Shown: positions 33,936 through 41,110 of the stretch, piece after piece
Position numbering within the stretch: position 1 is the first letter of the stretch
Layout of the letters: every line of letters begins with the position of its first letter
Assembly: GCA_002384855.1 (NCBI GenBank)
Contig: DGBP01000022.1
Location: 54,792-118,791, forward strand
Source: Nocardioidaceae bacterium UBA4001
Lineage (GTDB): Bacteria > Actinomycetota > Actinomycetes > Propionibacteriales > Nocardioidaceae
DNA: 64,000 nt
Reading direction: 5' to 3'
The notes under the pieces: model-generated
Seen by the model: only the letters and a program-made list of their open reading frames with translations
The model's database searches: none
Told to the model about the DNA's origin: nothing
Translations under genes and position numbers: made by a program

Positions 33936-34685
33936 ATGTCGATGTTCCTGGCCTTCGGTCGCCGCAGGAGCGGGTCGGGAGAGGCGCCGGGGCGAGGGCT
34001 GCCCGAGGAGGTGCGGCGGTCGTTGCCGCCGCGCTTCGAGGCAGTCGGCGAGGCCCTGGCGTCCGCCGGTGACACCGCGCCCGCGTGTGCAGTGGTGGGT
34101 CGTGACGTGGCCCGTGACGGTGCCGCCCTGGGTGAGGCACTGGACGGGCTGCGCACGACCTACGACCTCGTGCTGGGCAAGGGCCCGGACGTGGCGGCGG
34201 TGGAGGCGATCAGTCTCGCCTGGAGCGAGGCGACCCTGGAGTTCCTCCACGACCTGTCGTGCGAGGACCCGCTGACGGGGATGGCGAGCCTGGCGCACCT
34301 GCGCAGCCGCCTGCACGAGCTGTACCGCGACGCGGAGCAGTCCGGCGAGCCGCTGGCCCGGACGCACGCGCTGGTCGTGGTCGACCTGGCGACGGTGGAC
34401 CCGGGCCGCGACGCCGAGCACCGGTTCACGCGGGCGCTACGCCTGGTGCAGGTCGCCGAGATGATGCGGGTGGTCTTCTCAGGTGGGGAGACCATCGCCC
34501 GCGTGCGCCCTGACCGGGCCGTGGTCGTGGTGAGTCGTTCGGCCCTGCTCGGTGCATCGGTCGCGATGCTGCGCGGTCTGCTCGGGGACCTCGACCTGCG
34601 GGGCACCGACGTCCGCGTGTGGATCGAGGGGCTGCCGGTCACCCCCGACTCCGGGGGCCGGCTTCTCGACGAGCTGGCCCGCTGA
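33936..34685 (+). CDS. GGDEF-like protein with degenerate active site
   Basis: A 249-residue cytosolic protein. After an N-terminal helical part, CEDPLTGMASLAHLRSRLHELYRDAE is the typical opening of a GGDEF domain, and FSGGETIARVRPDRAVVVVSR occupies the place where active cyclases have (R)GGDEF. The signature itself is replaced by RPDRA, so cyclic di-GMP synthesis is unlikely; binding or a scaffold role is possible. The ATG at 33936 follows GGGGAGGCGATCGG. It is divergent from the sigma fusion, with about 190 bp between. Confidence 0.7.
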   Translation: MSMFLAFGRRRSGSGEAPGRGLPEEVRRSLPPRFEAVGEALASAGDTAPACAVVGRDVARDGAALGEALDGLRTTYDLVLGKGPDVAAVEAISLAWSEATLEFLHDLSCEDPLTGMASLAHLRSRLHELYRDAEQSGEPLARTHALVVVDLATVDPGRDAEHRFTRALRLVQVAEMMRVVFSGGETIARVRPDRAVVVVSRSALLGASVAMLRGLLGDLDLRGTDVRVWIEGLPVTPDSGGRLLDELAR

Positions 34686-34696
34686 CGCCGCCCCGT

Positions 34697-34793
34697 GGGG
34701 GCCGGATCGACGTGCACTCGCGGCGCTTTCGCCGCTGCCTCCCCGCGGCAGCGGCGACGGTACGACGGTCGAGTGCACGTCCGATCGGCCCCC
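34697..34793. repeat. Large nested palindrome between the GGDEF-like and SRAP genes
   Basis: Outer arms 34697-34720 and 34770-34793 (24 nt each) are complementary except for a five-base block; they start GGGGGCCG and end ACGTGCACTCG. Inside lies a perfect 10-bp hairpin (34730-34739 and 34747-34756, loop TCCCCGC), and a GGCG/CGCC mini-stem overlaps its left arm, so two folds compete. It starts 12 bp after the GGDEF-like stop and ends just before the SRAP promoter. Probably a strong terminator. Confidence 0.75.
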
Positions 34794-34800
34794 GGGCCAC

Positions 34801-34806
34801 TAGCCT
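34801..34806 (+). promoter_or_regulatory. Putative leaderless -10 box (TAGCCT) for the SRAP gene
   Basis: TAGCCT is seven bases before the ATG at 34814, immediately after the large palindrome. No ribosome site is present. Confidence 0.55.
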
Positions 34807-34813
34807 GAGTCGC

Positions 34814-35611
34814 ATGTGCGGCCGCTACGCCTCCAGCCGACGTCCCGAGGACCTCGTCGAGGAGTTCGAGATCGAGCAGTCCGAGGTGCGTGAGCAGCTC
34901 GCGCCCGACTACAACGTGGCGCCGACCAAGGAGGTGTACGCCGTCGTCTCCCGGCCACCGTCGGGGGAGAAGGAGCGGCCTGCCCAGCGGCAGCTGCGGG
35001 TCCTCACCTGGGGGCTGGTCCCGTCCTGGGCCAAGGACCCCGCGATCGGCAACCGGCTGATCAACGCCCGGGTGGAGACGGCGAGCGAGAAGCCGGCCTT
35101 CCGGAGGGCCTTCGCCTCGCGGCGCTGCCTGCTGCCCGCCGACGGCTACTACGAGTGGTACACCCCCGACGACCCGCACGCCGACGACGACCCGGGCGGG
35201 GGAGGACCGCGTGCCAAGCCGCGCAAGCAGCCGTTCTTCATCCACCATCCCGACGGGTCGACGCTGGCCATGGCCGGGCTCTACGAGATCTGGCGCGACC
35301 CGACCAGGGGCGACGACGACCCGCACCGGTTCCGGTGGACGTGCACGATCCTCACCACGCAGGCCGAGGACGACCTGGGCAGGATCCACGACCGGATGCC
35401 GCTGCTGGTCGAGCGGGACCGGTACGACGCCTGGCTGGACCCGACCCTCGCCGACCGCGAGGTGCTGGAAGGGCTTCTCGTCCCGGCTGCCCCCGGACGC
35501 CTCGAGGCCTACCCGGTCTCGACCCAGGTCAACAACGTGCGCAACAACGGTCCCGAGCTCGTCGAGCCGCTGCCTCCCGAGGAGCCGGCCCCCGGCATGG
35601 TCGAGCCGTGA
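34814..35611 (+). CDS. SRAP (HMCES/YedK-family) abasic-site DNA-protein crosslink protein
   Basis: A 265-residue SRAP protein. The family residues are all present: MCGRY with catalytic Cys2, exposed after Met removal; YNVAPT with the conserved Asn; DGYYEWY with Glu; and IHDRMPLLV with His. It forms a thiazolidine link to abasic sites in single-stranded DNA and shields them during replication. A 15-residue Gly/Asp-rich insert (about 122-136) is unusual. The start is fixed by Cys2. It overlaps the next gene by GTGA. Confidence 0.93.
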   Translation: MCGRYASSRRPEDLVEEFEIEQSEVREQLAPDYNVAPTKEVYAVVSRPPSGEKERPAQRQLRVLTWGLVPSWAKDPAIGNRLINARVETASEKPAFRRAFASRRCLLPADGYYEWYTPDDPHADDDPGGGGPRAKPRKQPFFIHHPDGSTLAMAGLYEIWRDPTRGDDDPHRFRWTCTILTTQAEDDLGRIHDRMPLLVERDRYDAWLDPTLADREVLEGLLVPAAPGRLEAYPVSTQVNNVRNNGPELVEPLPPEEPAPGMVEP

Positions 35612-36255
35612 GCAGGACCAGGACCGTGCCCACGCCGCACGGCGACGCCCGCCTCGAGGTTCACCGGGCCGCCGACCCCTCGGCGACCCTGCTGCTCACC
35701 CACGGCGCCGGCGGCGGCATCGACGCCCCCGACCTGCAGGCCCTCGCCGCCGACCTGCCTCGGTTCGGCATCACCGTCGAGCTGCTCGAGATGCCCTGGC
35801 GGGTCGCGGGGAAGAAGCTGGCGCCGCGCCCGGCCGTGCTCGACGACTGCCTGCTCGCCGTGGGCCGGGCGCTCCGCCCGCGCACACCCCGTGTGGTCGG
35901 TGGGCGGAGCGCCGGTGCACGCGCCGCGGCCAGGTGCGCCCAGGCGCTGCGGGCCGACGGGTGCCTCGCCCTGGCCTTCCCCCTGCACCCTCCCGGCAAG
36001 CCCGAGCGGTCCCGGCTCGCCGAGCTCGAGGGAGCCGGGGTGCCGACCCTGGTCGTCCAGGGGGAGCGGGACCCCTTCGGCCGCCCCGAGGAGTTCCCCG
36101 ACGACGTGGACCTGACCGTCGTACCCCTCGGCGACCATGCGCTGCGCGTTCCCAAGCGCGGCGAGATCAGCCAGGAGGACGCGTTCGGCATCCTCGTGGA
36201 GGCGACGCTCGAGTGGGTGGTCCGAGACGTGATGGGGAATCGAACCGGCCGCTGA
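35608..36255 (+). CDS. Small alpha/beta-hydrolase (KANL3/Tex30-like family)
   Basis: A 215-residue hydrolase-fold protein: LLLTHGAGGGIDAPDL (oxyanion strand-loop), VVGGRSAGARAAARCA as nucleophile elbow with Ser, FPLHPPGKPE, LVVQGERDPFGRPEEF (acid) and VVPLGDHAL (His). This resembles the KANL3/Tex30 branch, whose substrates are unknown. Its GTG start overlaps the SRAP stop, so the pair is an operon; the end of the gene contains the SigR-type promoter of the next operon. Confidence 0.82.
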   Translation: MSRTRTVPTPHGDARLEVHRAADPSATLLLTHGAGGGIDAPDLQALAADLPRFGITVELLEMPWRVAGKKLAPRPAVLDDCLLAVGRALRPRTPRVVGGRSAGARAAARCAQALRADGCLALAFPLHPPGKPERSRLAELEGAGVPTLVVQGERDPFGRPEEFPDDVDLTVVPLGDHALRVPKRGEISQEDAFGILVEATLEWVVRDVMGNRTGR

Positions 36256-36261
36256 GGTGTT
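36235..36261 (+). promoter_or_regulatory. SigR-type (oxidative/thiol stress) promoter of sigR-rsrA
   Basis: GGGAAT (36235-36240), an 18-bp spacer and GTT (36259-36261) match the SigR/SigH consensus GGAAT-N18/19-GTT. It overlaps the last codons of the hydrolase gene and would start transcripts about 110 nt before the sigR ATG, giving positive autoregulation. Confidence 0.75.
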
Positions 36262-36364
36262 CTCCCGGAGCCGCAGACGTCCGGACTCGTGAAGGGAGAC
36301 CACGTGCTGGCCATGCTTCCCCCAGCGCGACCGCTCGCCGCGCAGTGGAGTCGGCCCTTGCCGG

Positions 36365-36370
36365 TAGGCT
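36365..36370 (+). promoter_or_regulatory. Putative leaderless -10 box (TAGGCT) for sigR
   Basis: TAGGCT is eight bases before the sigR ATG at 36379, giving a possible second, constitutive promoter downstream of the SigR-type one. Confidence 0.55.
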
Positions 36371-36378
36371 GGGGCACG

Positions 36379-37011
36379 ATGACAGACTCGACCACGCAGC
36401 CGGACCCCGAGGCGCCCGAGACCGTAGAGCAGCGGTCCGCCCGCTTCGAGCGCGACGCCATGCCCTACCTCGACCAGCTCTACTCCGCCGCGATGCGCAT
36501 GACGCGCGACCCGCAGGACGCCGAGGACCTGGTCCAGGAGACGTTTGCGAAGGCCTACGCCTCGTTCCACCAGTTCAAGCCGGGCACCAATCTCAAGGCG
36601 TGGCTGTACCGCATCCTCACCAACACGTTCATCAACACCTACCGCAAGAAGCAGCGCGAGCCGCTGAAGTCGATGAGCGAGGACATCGAGGACTGGCAGC
36701 TCCACCGCGCCGAGTCGCACACCTCCAGCGGCCTGAAGTCCGCGGAGATGGAGGCGCTCGAGCACCTGCCCGACAGCGACGTGAAGAACGCCCTGCAGCA
36801 GCTGCCCGAGGACTTCCGGCTCGCGGTCTACCTCGCCGACGTCGAGGGTTTCCCGTACAAGGAGATCGCCGAGATCATGGACACCCCGATCGGCACGGTG
36901 ATGTCGCGGCTGCACCGCGGCCGTCGCCAGCTGCGGGAGCTCCTCGAGGACTACGTCCGTGACCGCGGTCTGCTGCCGGCCGGCCACGACGGCACGGGGG
37001 GCGCATCGTGA
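36379..37011 (+). CDS. sigR: ECF sigma factor SigR/SigH (thiol-oxidative stress)
   Basis: A 210-residue ECF sigma factor. Sigma2 is at about 20-90 (LDQLYSAAMRMTRDPQDAEDLVQETFAKAYASFHQF, RILTNTFINTYRKKQREP) and sigma4 at about 130-185 (LPEDFRLAVYLADVEGFPYKEIAEIMDTPIGTVMSRLHRGR). These are near-diagnostic of SigR (Streptomyces) or SigH (Mycobacterium), which control thioredoxin and mycothiol genes and are held by RsrA until disulfide stress. The frame continues upstream to a GTG at 36289, which would add 30 residues to transcripts from the SigR promoter. Its stop overlaps the rsrA start by GTGA. Confidence 0.95.
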   Translation: MTDSTTQPDPEAPETVEQRSARFERDAMPYLDQLYSAAMRMTRDPQDAEDLVQETFAKAYASFHQFKPGTNLKAWLYRILTNTFINTYRKKQREPLKSMSEDIEDWQLHRAESHTSSGLKSAEMEALEHLPDSDVKNALQQLPEDFRLAVYLADVEGFPYKEIAEIMDTPIGTVMSRLHRGRRQLRELLEDYVRDRGLLPAGHDGTGGAS

Positions 37012-37283
37012 GCGTGTTCGACGAGGCCCACGACGCCCACTGCTCCGAAGTCCTGCAGCGGATGTTCTTCTTCATCGACAACGAGCTCGACGACGCCGGT
37101 TGCGACGAGATCCAGCACCACCTCGACGAGTGTCAGCCGTGCCTGGAGAAGTACAACCTCGAGCAGACCGTCAAGGCCCTGGTGGCCCGGTCCTGCACCG
37201 AGCACGCCCCCGACACCCTGCGTGACCGGGTGCTGCTGAGGATCCGCCAGGTCCAGGTCGACATCTACATCGACCCCGCCTGA
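37008..37283 (+). CDS. rsrA: Zinc-binding anti-sigma factor RsrA
   Basis: A 91-residue ZAS-family protein. Cys12, His38, Cys42 and Cys45 (HHLDECQPC) are the zinc and redox ligands, with a further Cys at 63. RsrA binds SigR under reducing conditions; oxidation forms a disulfide, releases zinc and frees SigR. GTG start overlapping the sigR stop, the usual arrangement. A clear terminator follows at 37311. Confidence 0.95.
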   Translation: MSVFDEAHDAHCSEVLQRMFFFIDNELDDAGCDEIQHHLDECQPCLEKYNLEQTVKALVARSCTEHAPDTLRDRVLLRIRQVQVDIYIDPA

Positions 37284-37310
37284 GACTTGGGGCCCCGGCC
37301 CCCAGACGAC

Positions 37311-37343
37311 AAAGACCCCGCGCCGTCACCGACCGGGGTCTTT
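37311..37343. terminator. Terminator after sigR-rsrA and before bL37
   Basis: AAAGACCCCG pairs perfectly with CGGGGTCTTT around a 13-nt loop, ending in a short T run. The A-rich left arm also makes it work on the other strand, where the bL37 gene ends 36 bp away. Confidence 0.88.
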
Positions 37344-37378
37344 CTCGTAGGTGCGCGTGGCGCGCAAGAACGCCTGGA

Positions 37379-37453
37379 TCAGGCGTTGGGGCGCTTGCCG
37401 TGGTTGGCGCCCTTCTTCTTGCGGGCGCGACGCTTGCGGCCGGTCTTGCCCAT
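37379..37453 (-). CDS. 50S ribosomal protein bL37
   Basis: A 24-residue, extremely basic peptide beginning MGKTGRKRRARKKKG and ending ANHGKRPNA, which matches the small actinobacterial ribosomal protein bL37. The ATG at 37453 follows GAGGAGGACACC, a strong ribosome site, so it is a real gene despite its size. It is monocistronic and convergent with sigR-rsrA. Confidence 0.88.
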   Translation of the reverse strand: MGKTGRKRRARKKKGANHGKRPNA

Positions 37454-37568
37454 GGTGTCCTCCTCGACGCAAGACCCGAGCCAGGACGGTCTCGGGTCGA
37501 GCGACCATTGTCGCAAACCAGGCCCCCGGCCGCCAATCCCGCCCGCATGAGGCGGCAGGATGGGGCCC

Positions 37569-37955
37569 ATGGAGACTGGACGCAGCGCCATCTTGGACTT
37601 CGAGGTGACCGAGGCCGACACCGCGGCGGCGGTCGGGTCCGGTGACCTGCCCGTGCTCGGAACGCCTCGCCTGCTGGCCTGGTGCGAGGCGGCGACCTGC
37701 GCGGCGCTCGCCGACGAGCTCGACCCCGCGCGCACCAGCGTCGGCACCAGGGTCTCCCTCGAGCACCTGGCCGCCAGTGCGGTCGGGGAGCGGGTCTCGG
37801 TCGAGGCGACGGTGTCCTACGCCGACGGACGTCTGGTCCGGTTCGCGGTCGCGGCGAGCAACGCGTCGGACGGCCGGCTGGTCGGCACCGGCGAGATCAC
37901 CCGGGTGGTCGTGGACCGCGACCGGTTCCTGTCCCGGGTCGGTCCGCCGGCCTAG
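37569..37955 (+). CDS. Hotdog-fold thioesterase-family protein
   Basis: A 128-residue protein resembling the fluoroacetyl-CoA thioesterase (FlK) group: FEVTEADTAAAVGSGDLPVLGTPRLLAWCEAATCAAL, TSVGTRVSLEHLAASAVGERV, VEATVSYADGRLVRFAVAASN and a terminal ITRVVVDRDRF. The conserved Thr, Glu and His positions of this family are visible (GTP, CEAA, LEHLAA). The acyl substrate is unknown. A CAGGAT box seven bases before the ATG suggests a leaderless start. Its last 59 bp overlap the GNAT gene on the other strand. Confidence 0.8.
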   Translation: METGRSAILDFEVTEADTAAAVGSGDLPVLGTPRLLAWCEAATCAALADELDPARTSVGTRVSLEHLAASAVGERVSVEATVSYADGRLVRFAVAASNASDGRLVGTGEITRVVVDRDRFLSRVGPPA

Positions 37956-38445
37956 TGAGGTCGAGGCGGAAGGCGAGCAGGTCGATCTCCGGGCGGGGCT
38001 TCCAGTCCCGCTCGGGGGTGCGCCGGAAGCCGAGCCGGGCGTAGACCCGGTGGGCCGCCTGCTGGTTCGGCATGCTGCTGAGCACCACGGCGTCGTACCC
38101 GAGCTCCTCGGAGCGCTCCACGCACAGCCGCACCATCGCCTCGGCGACCCCGCGCCGCCGGGCGGCGGGGGACACCGCGAGCATCCGGAACTCCCCCTCG
38201 CCCGGTCCGGCGACCTCCTGGTAGCTCGAGCCCGCCGGGCAGTAGGTCACCGTGCCGATCAGGCCGCCGTCCTCGCCGACCGCGACGTAGAGCTCGGCCT
38301 CCCGGGCCCGGCTCGCGGCGTCGCGGAGCTCGGAGGCGTACGGCGACTCGGGGCCGACGAAGCCGTCCGCGGCGTAGGCGTCGAGGGTCAGCGCCCCGAC
38401 CGCCGCCAGCTCCTCGTCGTGGGCAGGACGCAGGGTGAGCGTCAT
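37897..38445 (-). CDS. GNAT-family N-acetyltransferase
   Basis: A 182-residue acetyltransferase. The core (residues 5-160) has VAVGEDGGLIGTVTYCPAG, EFRMLAVSPAARRRGVAEAMV with the acetyl-CoA pyrophosphate loop, and VLSSMPNQQAAHRVYARLGFRRTP as the last motif. The C-terminal 20 residues (DLTRPADRPGTGTGRGPRPP) lie antisense to the thioesterase gene and may be non-essential. The acceptor is unknown. The ATG overlaps the stop of the upstream acetolactate-synthase-like gene (TGATG). Confidence 0.85.
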   Translation of the reverse strand: MTLTLRPAHDEELAAVGALTLDAYAADGFVGPESPYASELRDAASRAREAELYVAVGEDGGLIGTVTYCPAGSSYQEVAGPGEGEFRMLAVSPAARRRGVAEAMVRLCVERSEELGYDAVVLSSMPNQQAAHRVYARLGFRRTPERDWKPRPEIDLLAFRLDLTRPADRPGTGTGRGPRPPG

Positions 38446-40154
38446 CAGACCCCGAAGGTGTTCCGGGGGTAGGACGCCTCGACGTCGGTGATGACGTTGA
38501 CCAGATAGGGCACACCGGACTCGAAGGCGCGGTCGAGGGCCGGGCCGACCTGCCGCGGGTCGGCGACGGTCTCGCCCGCACCGCCGAGGGCCTTCACGAC
38601 CTCGTCGTAGCGGGTCTGGGGCGCCAGGTCGGCGACCACGTCGTAGCCGTAGAGCATCTGCATCGGGCCCTTCTCCAGGCCCCAGGCGGAGTTGTTCCCC
38701 ATGATCATCACGACCGGGAGCTTGTGCCGGACCAGGGTGTCGACGTCCATCAGCGAGAAGCCGGCGGCACCGTCACCGAGCAGCAGGACCACCTGCGACG
38801 AGGGCCGGGCGATGCGCGCGGCGATCGCGGCGCCGAGCCCGGCTCCGAGGCAGCCGTAGGGGCCCGGGTCGAGCCAGCCGCCGGGCTGCTTCGGCTCGAC
38901 GTACTTGCCGGCGAAGGAGACGAAGTCGCCCCCGTCGCCGATGACGACCGCGTCCGGGGCGAGCCGGGGGAGCAGCTCGCCGTAGATCCGAGCAGGGTGG
39001 ATCGGGTCGGCCTCCGCGCGCAGCAGTGCGTCATCGCGCTCGACGGCCGCTGCGACGTCGGCCTGCAGGTCGGCGACCCAGCCGGACCAGTCGGGCCGGC
39101 GCAGCTGTTGCTCGAGGGCGGCCTGGACGCCGTCGAGCACGAGCGTGAGGTCGCCGTGGGCGGAGGCGGCGAGGTCGGCGTGCCCGGACAGCTGTCCCTC
39201 GGAGTCGGCGATGTGGACGACCTTGGCGGGGGAGGCGCCGTCCTGGCCGCCGAAGACGCCGTACCCGAGCCGGAAGTCCAGCGGCGTGCCGACGACGATG
39301 ACCAGGTCACCGGCGCCGAGCGCCTTGCGGCGGGCCTTGGTGACCAGCAACGGGTGTCCTCCGGGTACGACGCCGCGGCCCATGCCGTTGGCCACGGCCG
39401 GGAGGCCAGTCTGCTCGACGAGGCGGAGCGCTGCCTCCTCGGCGCCGTCGGCCCAGACGTCGGTCCCGAGCACGATCACGGGGCGGACGGCCTGGCCGAG
39501 GAGCGCGCCGATCTCCGCCACCGCCTCGGGGTCCGGCTGGACCCGGTCGCGGGAGCGGGGGACAGGTCGCTCCGCCACCGTCCGGTCGAACAGCTGGTCC
39601 ATGGGCACGTCGACGAAGGTCGGACCGCGGTGGGAGGACGCCGCCAGGGTGAAGGCCTCGTCGAGGCCGCCGGCCACGTCCGCCACCCGGTGGAGGGTAC
39701 GGGCCGACTTGGTGACCGGACCGAGGACCGCCGGGTGGTCGAACTCCTGCAGACTGCCCATGCCCCACCGGTTCGCCGGAGCGCGACCGCCGACCACGAC
39801 GAGCGGTGAGCCGCTGAACTGTGCCTGGGCGATCGCGCTGACGCCGTTGGTCACCCCCGGGCCTGCGGTGAGGACCGCGAGACCGGGGACCCGGGTGAGC
39901 TTGCCGATCGCCTCGGCGGCGAAGACCGCGGTCTGCTCGTGGCGGACGTCGAGCAGACGCATCGGCGGCTCGGCCTTGACCGCACCGTCGTAGAGCGGGA
40001 ACACGTGCGCCCCCGACAGCGTGAACATCGTCTCTACCCCGTGGGCGGCGGCGACCGCGACGGCGTGCTCCCCGCCGTGCCCGTCGACGCCCTGAGGCTC
40101 CGAGTCCTCGTGGGCCTCGACGGCCCCCTGCGGCTGCTGTGTGGCATCGGTCAT
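38445..40154 (-). CDS. Acetolactate-synthase-like thiamine diphosphate enzyme
   Basis: A 569-residue enzyme of the ALS/POX family. HGVETMFTLSGAHVFPLYDG, RHEQTAVFAAEAIGKLTRVPG with the catalytic Glu, GPGVTNGVSAIAQAQFSGSPLVVVGG and the cofactor site LLLGDGAAGFSLMDVDTLVRHKLPVVMIMGNNS. No regulatory subunit or other ilv genes are nearby and the N-terminus carries an extra 25-residue acidic stretch, so it may not be the biosynthetic acetohydroxyacid synthase; oxalyl-CoA decarboxylase-like or ALS-like functions are possible. TAACAT lies seven bases before the ATG at 40154. Confidence 0.82.
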   Translation of the reverse strand: MTDATQQPQGAVEAHEDSEPQGVDGHGGEHAVAVAAAHGVETMFTLSGAHVFPLYDGAVKAEPPMRLLDVRHEQTAVFAAEAIGKLTRVPGLAVLTAGPGVTNGVSAIAQAQFSGSPLVVVGGRAPANRWGMGSLQEFDHPAVLGPVTKSARTLHRVADVAGGLDEAFTLAASSHRGPTFVDVPMDQLFDRTVAERPVPRSRDRVQPDPEAVAEIGALLGQAVRPVIVLGTDVWADGAEEAALRLVEQTGLPAVANGMGRGVVPGGHPLLVTKARRKALGAGDLVIVVGTPLDFRLGYGVFGGQDGASPAKVVHIADSEGQLSGHADLAASAHGDLTLVLDGVQAALEQQLRRPDWSGWVADLQADVAAAVERDDALLRAEADPIHPARIYGELLPRLAPDAVVIGDGGDFVSFAGKYVEPKQPGGWLDPGPYGCLGAGLGAAIAARIARPSSQVVLLLGDGAAGFSLMDVDTLVRHKLPVVMIMGNNSAWGLEKGPMQMLYGYDVVADLAPQTRYDEVVKALGGAGETVADPRQVGPALDRAFESGVPYLVNVITDVEASYPRNTFGV

Positions 40155-40161
40155 GGGCCGC

Positions 40162-40167
40162 ATGTTA
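40162..40167 (-). promoter_or_regulatory. Putative leaderless -10 box (TAACAT) for the ALS-like gene
   Basis: On the minus strand TAACAT is seven bases before the ATG at 40154. It favours this start over the in-frame ATG nine bases upstream. Confidence 0.5.
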
Positions 40168-40190
40168 CCCGGGGGTACGTCGGCCGGTGC

Positions 40191-41042
40191 TCAGGGTCGG
40201 GCGTGCGGCGACAGGTAGTCGGGGTTGGACTCGCGGAGCCGGTCGAGCACGGCGAGCAGGAGGTCGGACCGGGTGGCCGGCGGGTGCGGGGCGAGAGCGA
40301 GCTGGAGGTGCAGGGAGCGCAGGAACGCCTGGACGTTCCCGGTGACCTCGAACGGGTCGGTGTCGCCGAGGCCGTGCGCGCGGGCGTTCTTGGCGAGCCG
40401 GGCCAGCCACGGCTCGACCACGTCGAGGCCGACCAGGTCGCGGCGCAGCACCCGCATCGTGGCGCGGGCGAGCCGGTCGGTCTCCCCGTGGACGAGGTGG
40501 TGCGGGCTGGGCAGCAGCAGCCGGTCGGCGAGGACGTCGAGGAGCACGGTGAGCTCGAGGCGCCCCATCGCCTCCGAGGCCGCCAGGGACGCGATCGCGT
40601 CCGCGCCGTGGGCGGCGGCGTGCGCCCAGCCCCTGCCCGGGACGAAGCCGCGGAGGTCGCGCTCCCGGACGAACCAGCTCGCGATCCGGTCACCCCAGGC
40701 GACCATGGTGGCGGCCGGCACGAGGTGGGCGGCGTTGTCCCGCTCGATGCACTCGGCGAGCATCAGCACGGAGAAGCTGCGCCGGAAGACACTGTCCGTG
40801 CCGTCCTCGCCGAGGCCCACGGCGAGCCCCGCGGCCATGCCGTCGCCGAGCCCTTGCAGGAGGTCGTCGTACACCCCGTCCGCGATCCAGGTGGCCAGCA
40901 GTGGGTAGGCCAGGCCGTCCCGGACGGCCGGGTCGGGGTCGCCGAGCATCGCGGTCAGCTCGCTGGTCAGGTCACCCAGCGGACGGTCGTCGGGAACCTT
41001 GAGGCCGTTGGCCTTCACCTGTTCCCAGAACGTCGACGACAT
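40191..41042 (-). CDS. DUF2785-family protein
   Basis: A 283-residue helical protein. It matches DUF2785 by MSSTFWEQVKANGLKVPDD, LGDPDPAVRDGLAYPLLATWI, DSVFRRSFSVLMLAECIERD and the block ERDLRGFVPGRGWAHAAAHGADAIASLA. The family has no experimentally known role. The start at 41042 is preferred because CAGGAT is seven bases upstream; an ATG at 41051 is also in frame. It ends 36 bp from the ALS-like promoter. Confidence 0.8.
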   Translation of the reverse strand: MSSTFWEQVKANGLKVPDDRPLGDLTSELTAMLGDPDPAVRDGLAYPLLATWIADGVYDDLLQGLGDGMAAGLAVGLGEDGTDSVFRRSFSVLMLAECIERDNAAHLVPAATMVAWGDRIASWFVRERDLRGFVPGRGWAHAAAHGADAIASLAASEAMGRLELTVLLDVLADRLLLPSPHHLVHGETDRLARATMRVLRRDLVGLDVVEPWLARLAKNARAHGLGDTDPFEVTGNVQAFLRSLHLQLALAPHPPATRSDLLLAVLDRLRESNPDYLSPHARP

Positions 41043-41098
41043 GGGCTCCATCCTGCCACTGTCGCCCTGGCCGCCCGGAGCCGGGCGACGGCGACAAC

Positions 41099-41104
41099 TA
41101 CGCT
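41099..41104 (+). promoter_or_regulatory. Putative leaderless -10 box (TACGCT) for pdtaS
   Basis: TACGCT is six bases before the GTG at 41111. No ribosome site is present. Confidence 0.55.
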
Positions 41105-41110
41105 GGTCCG

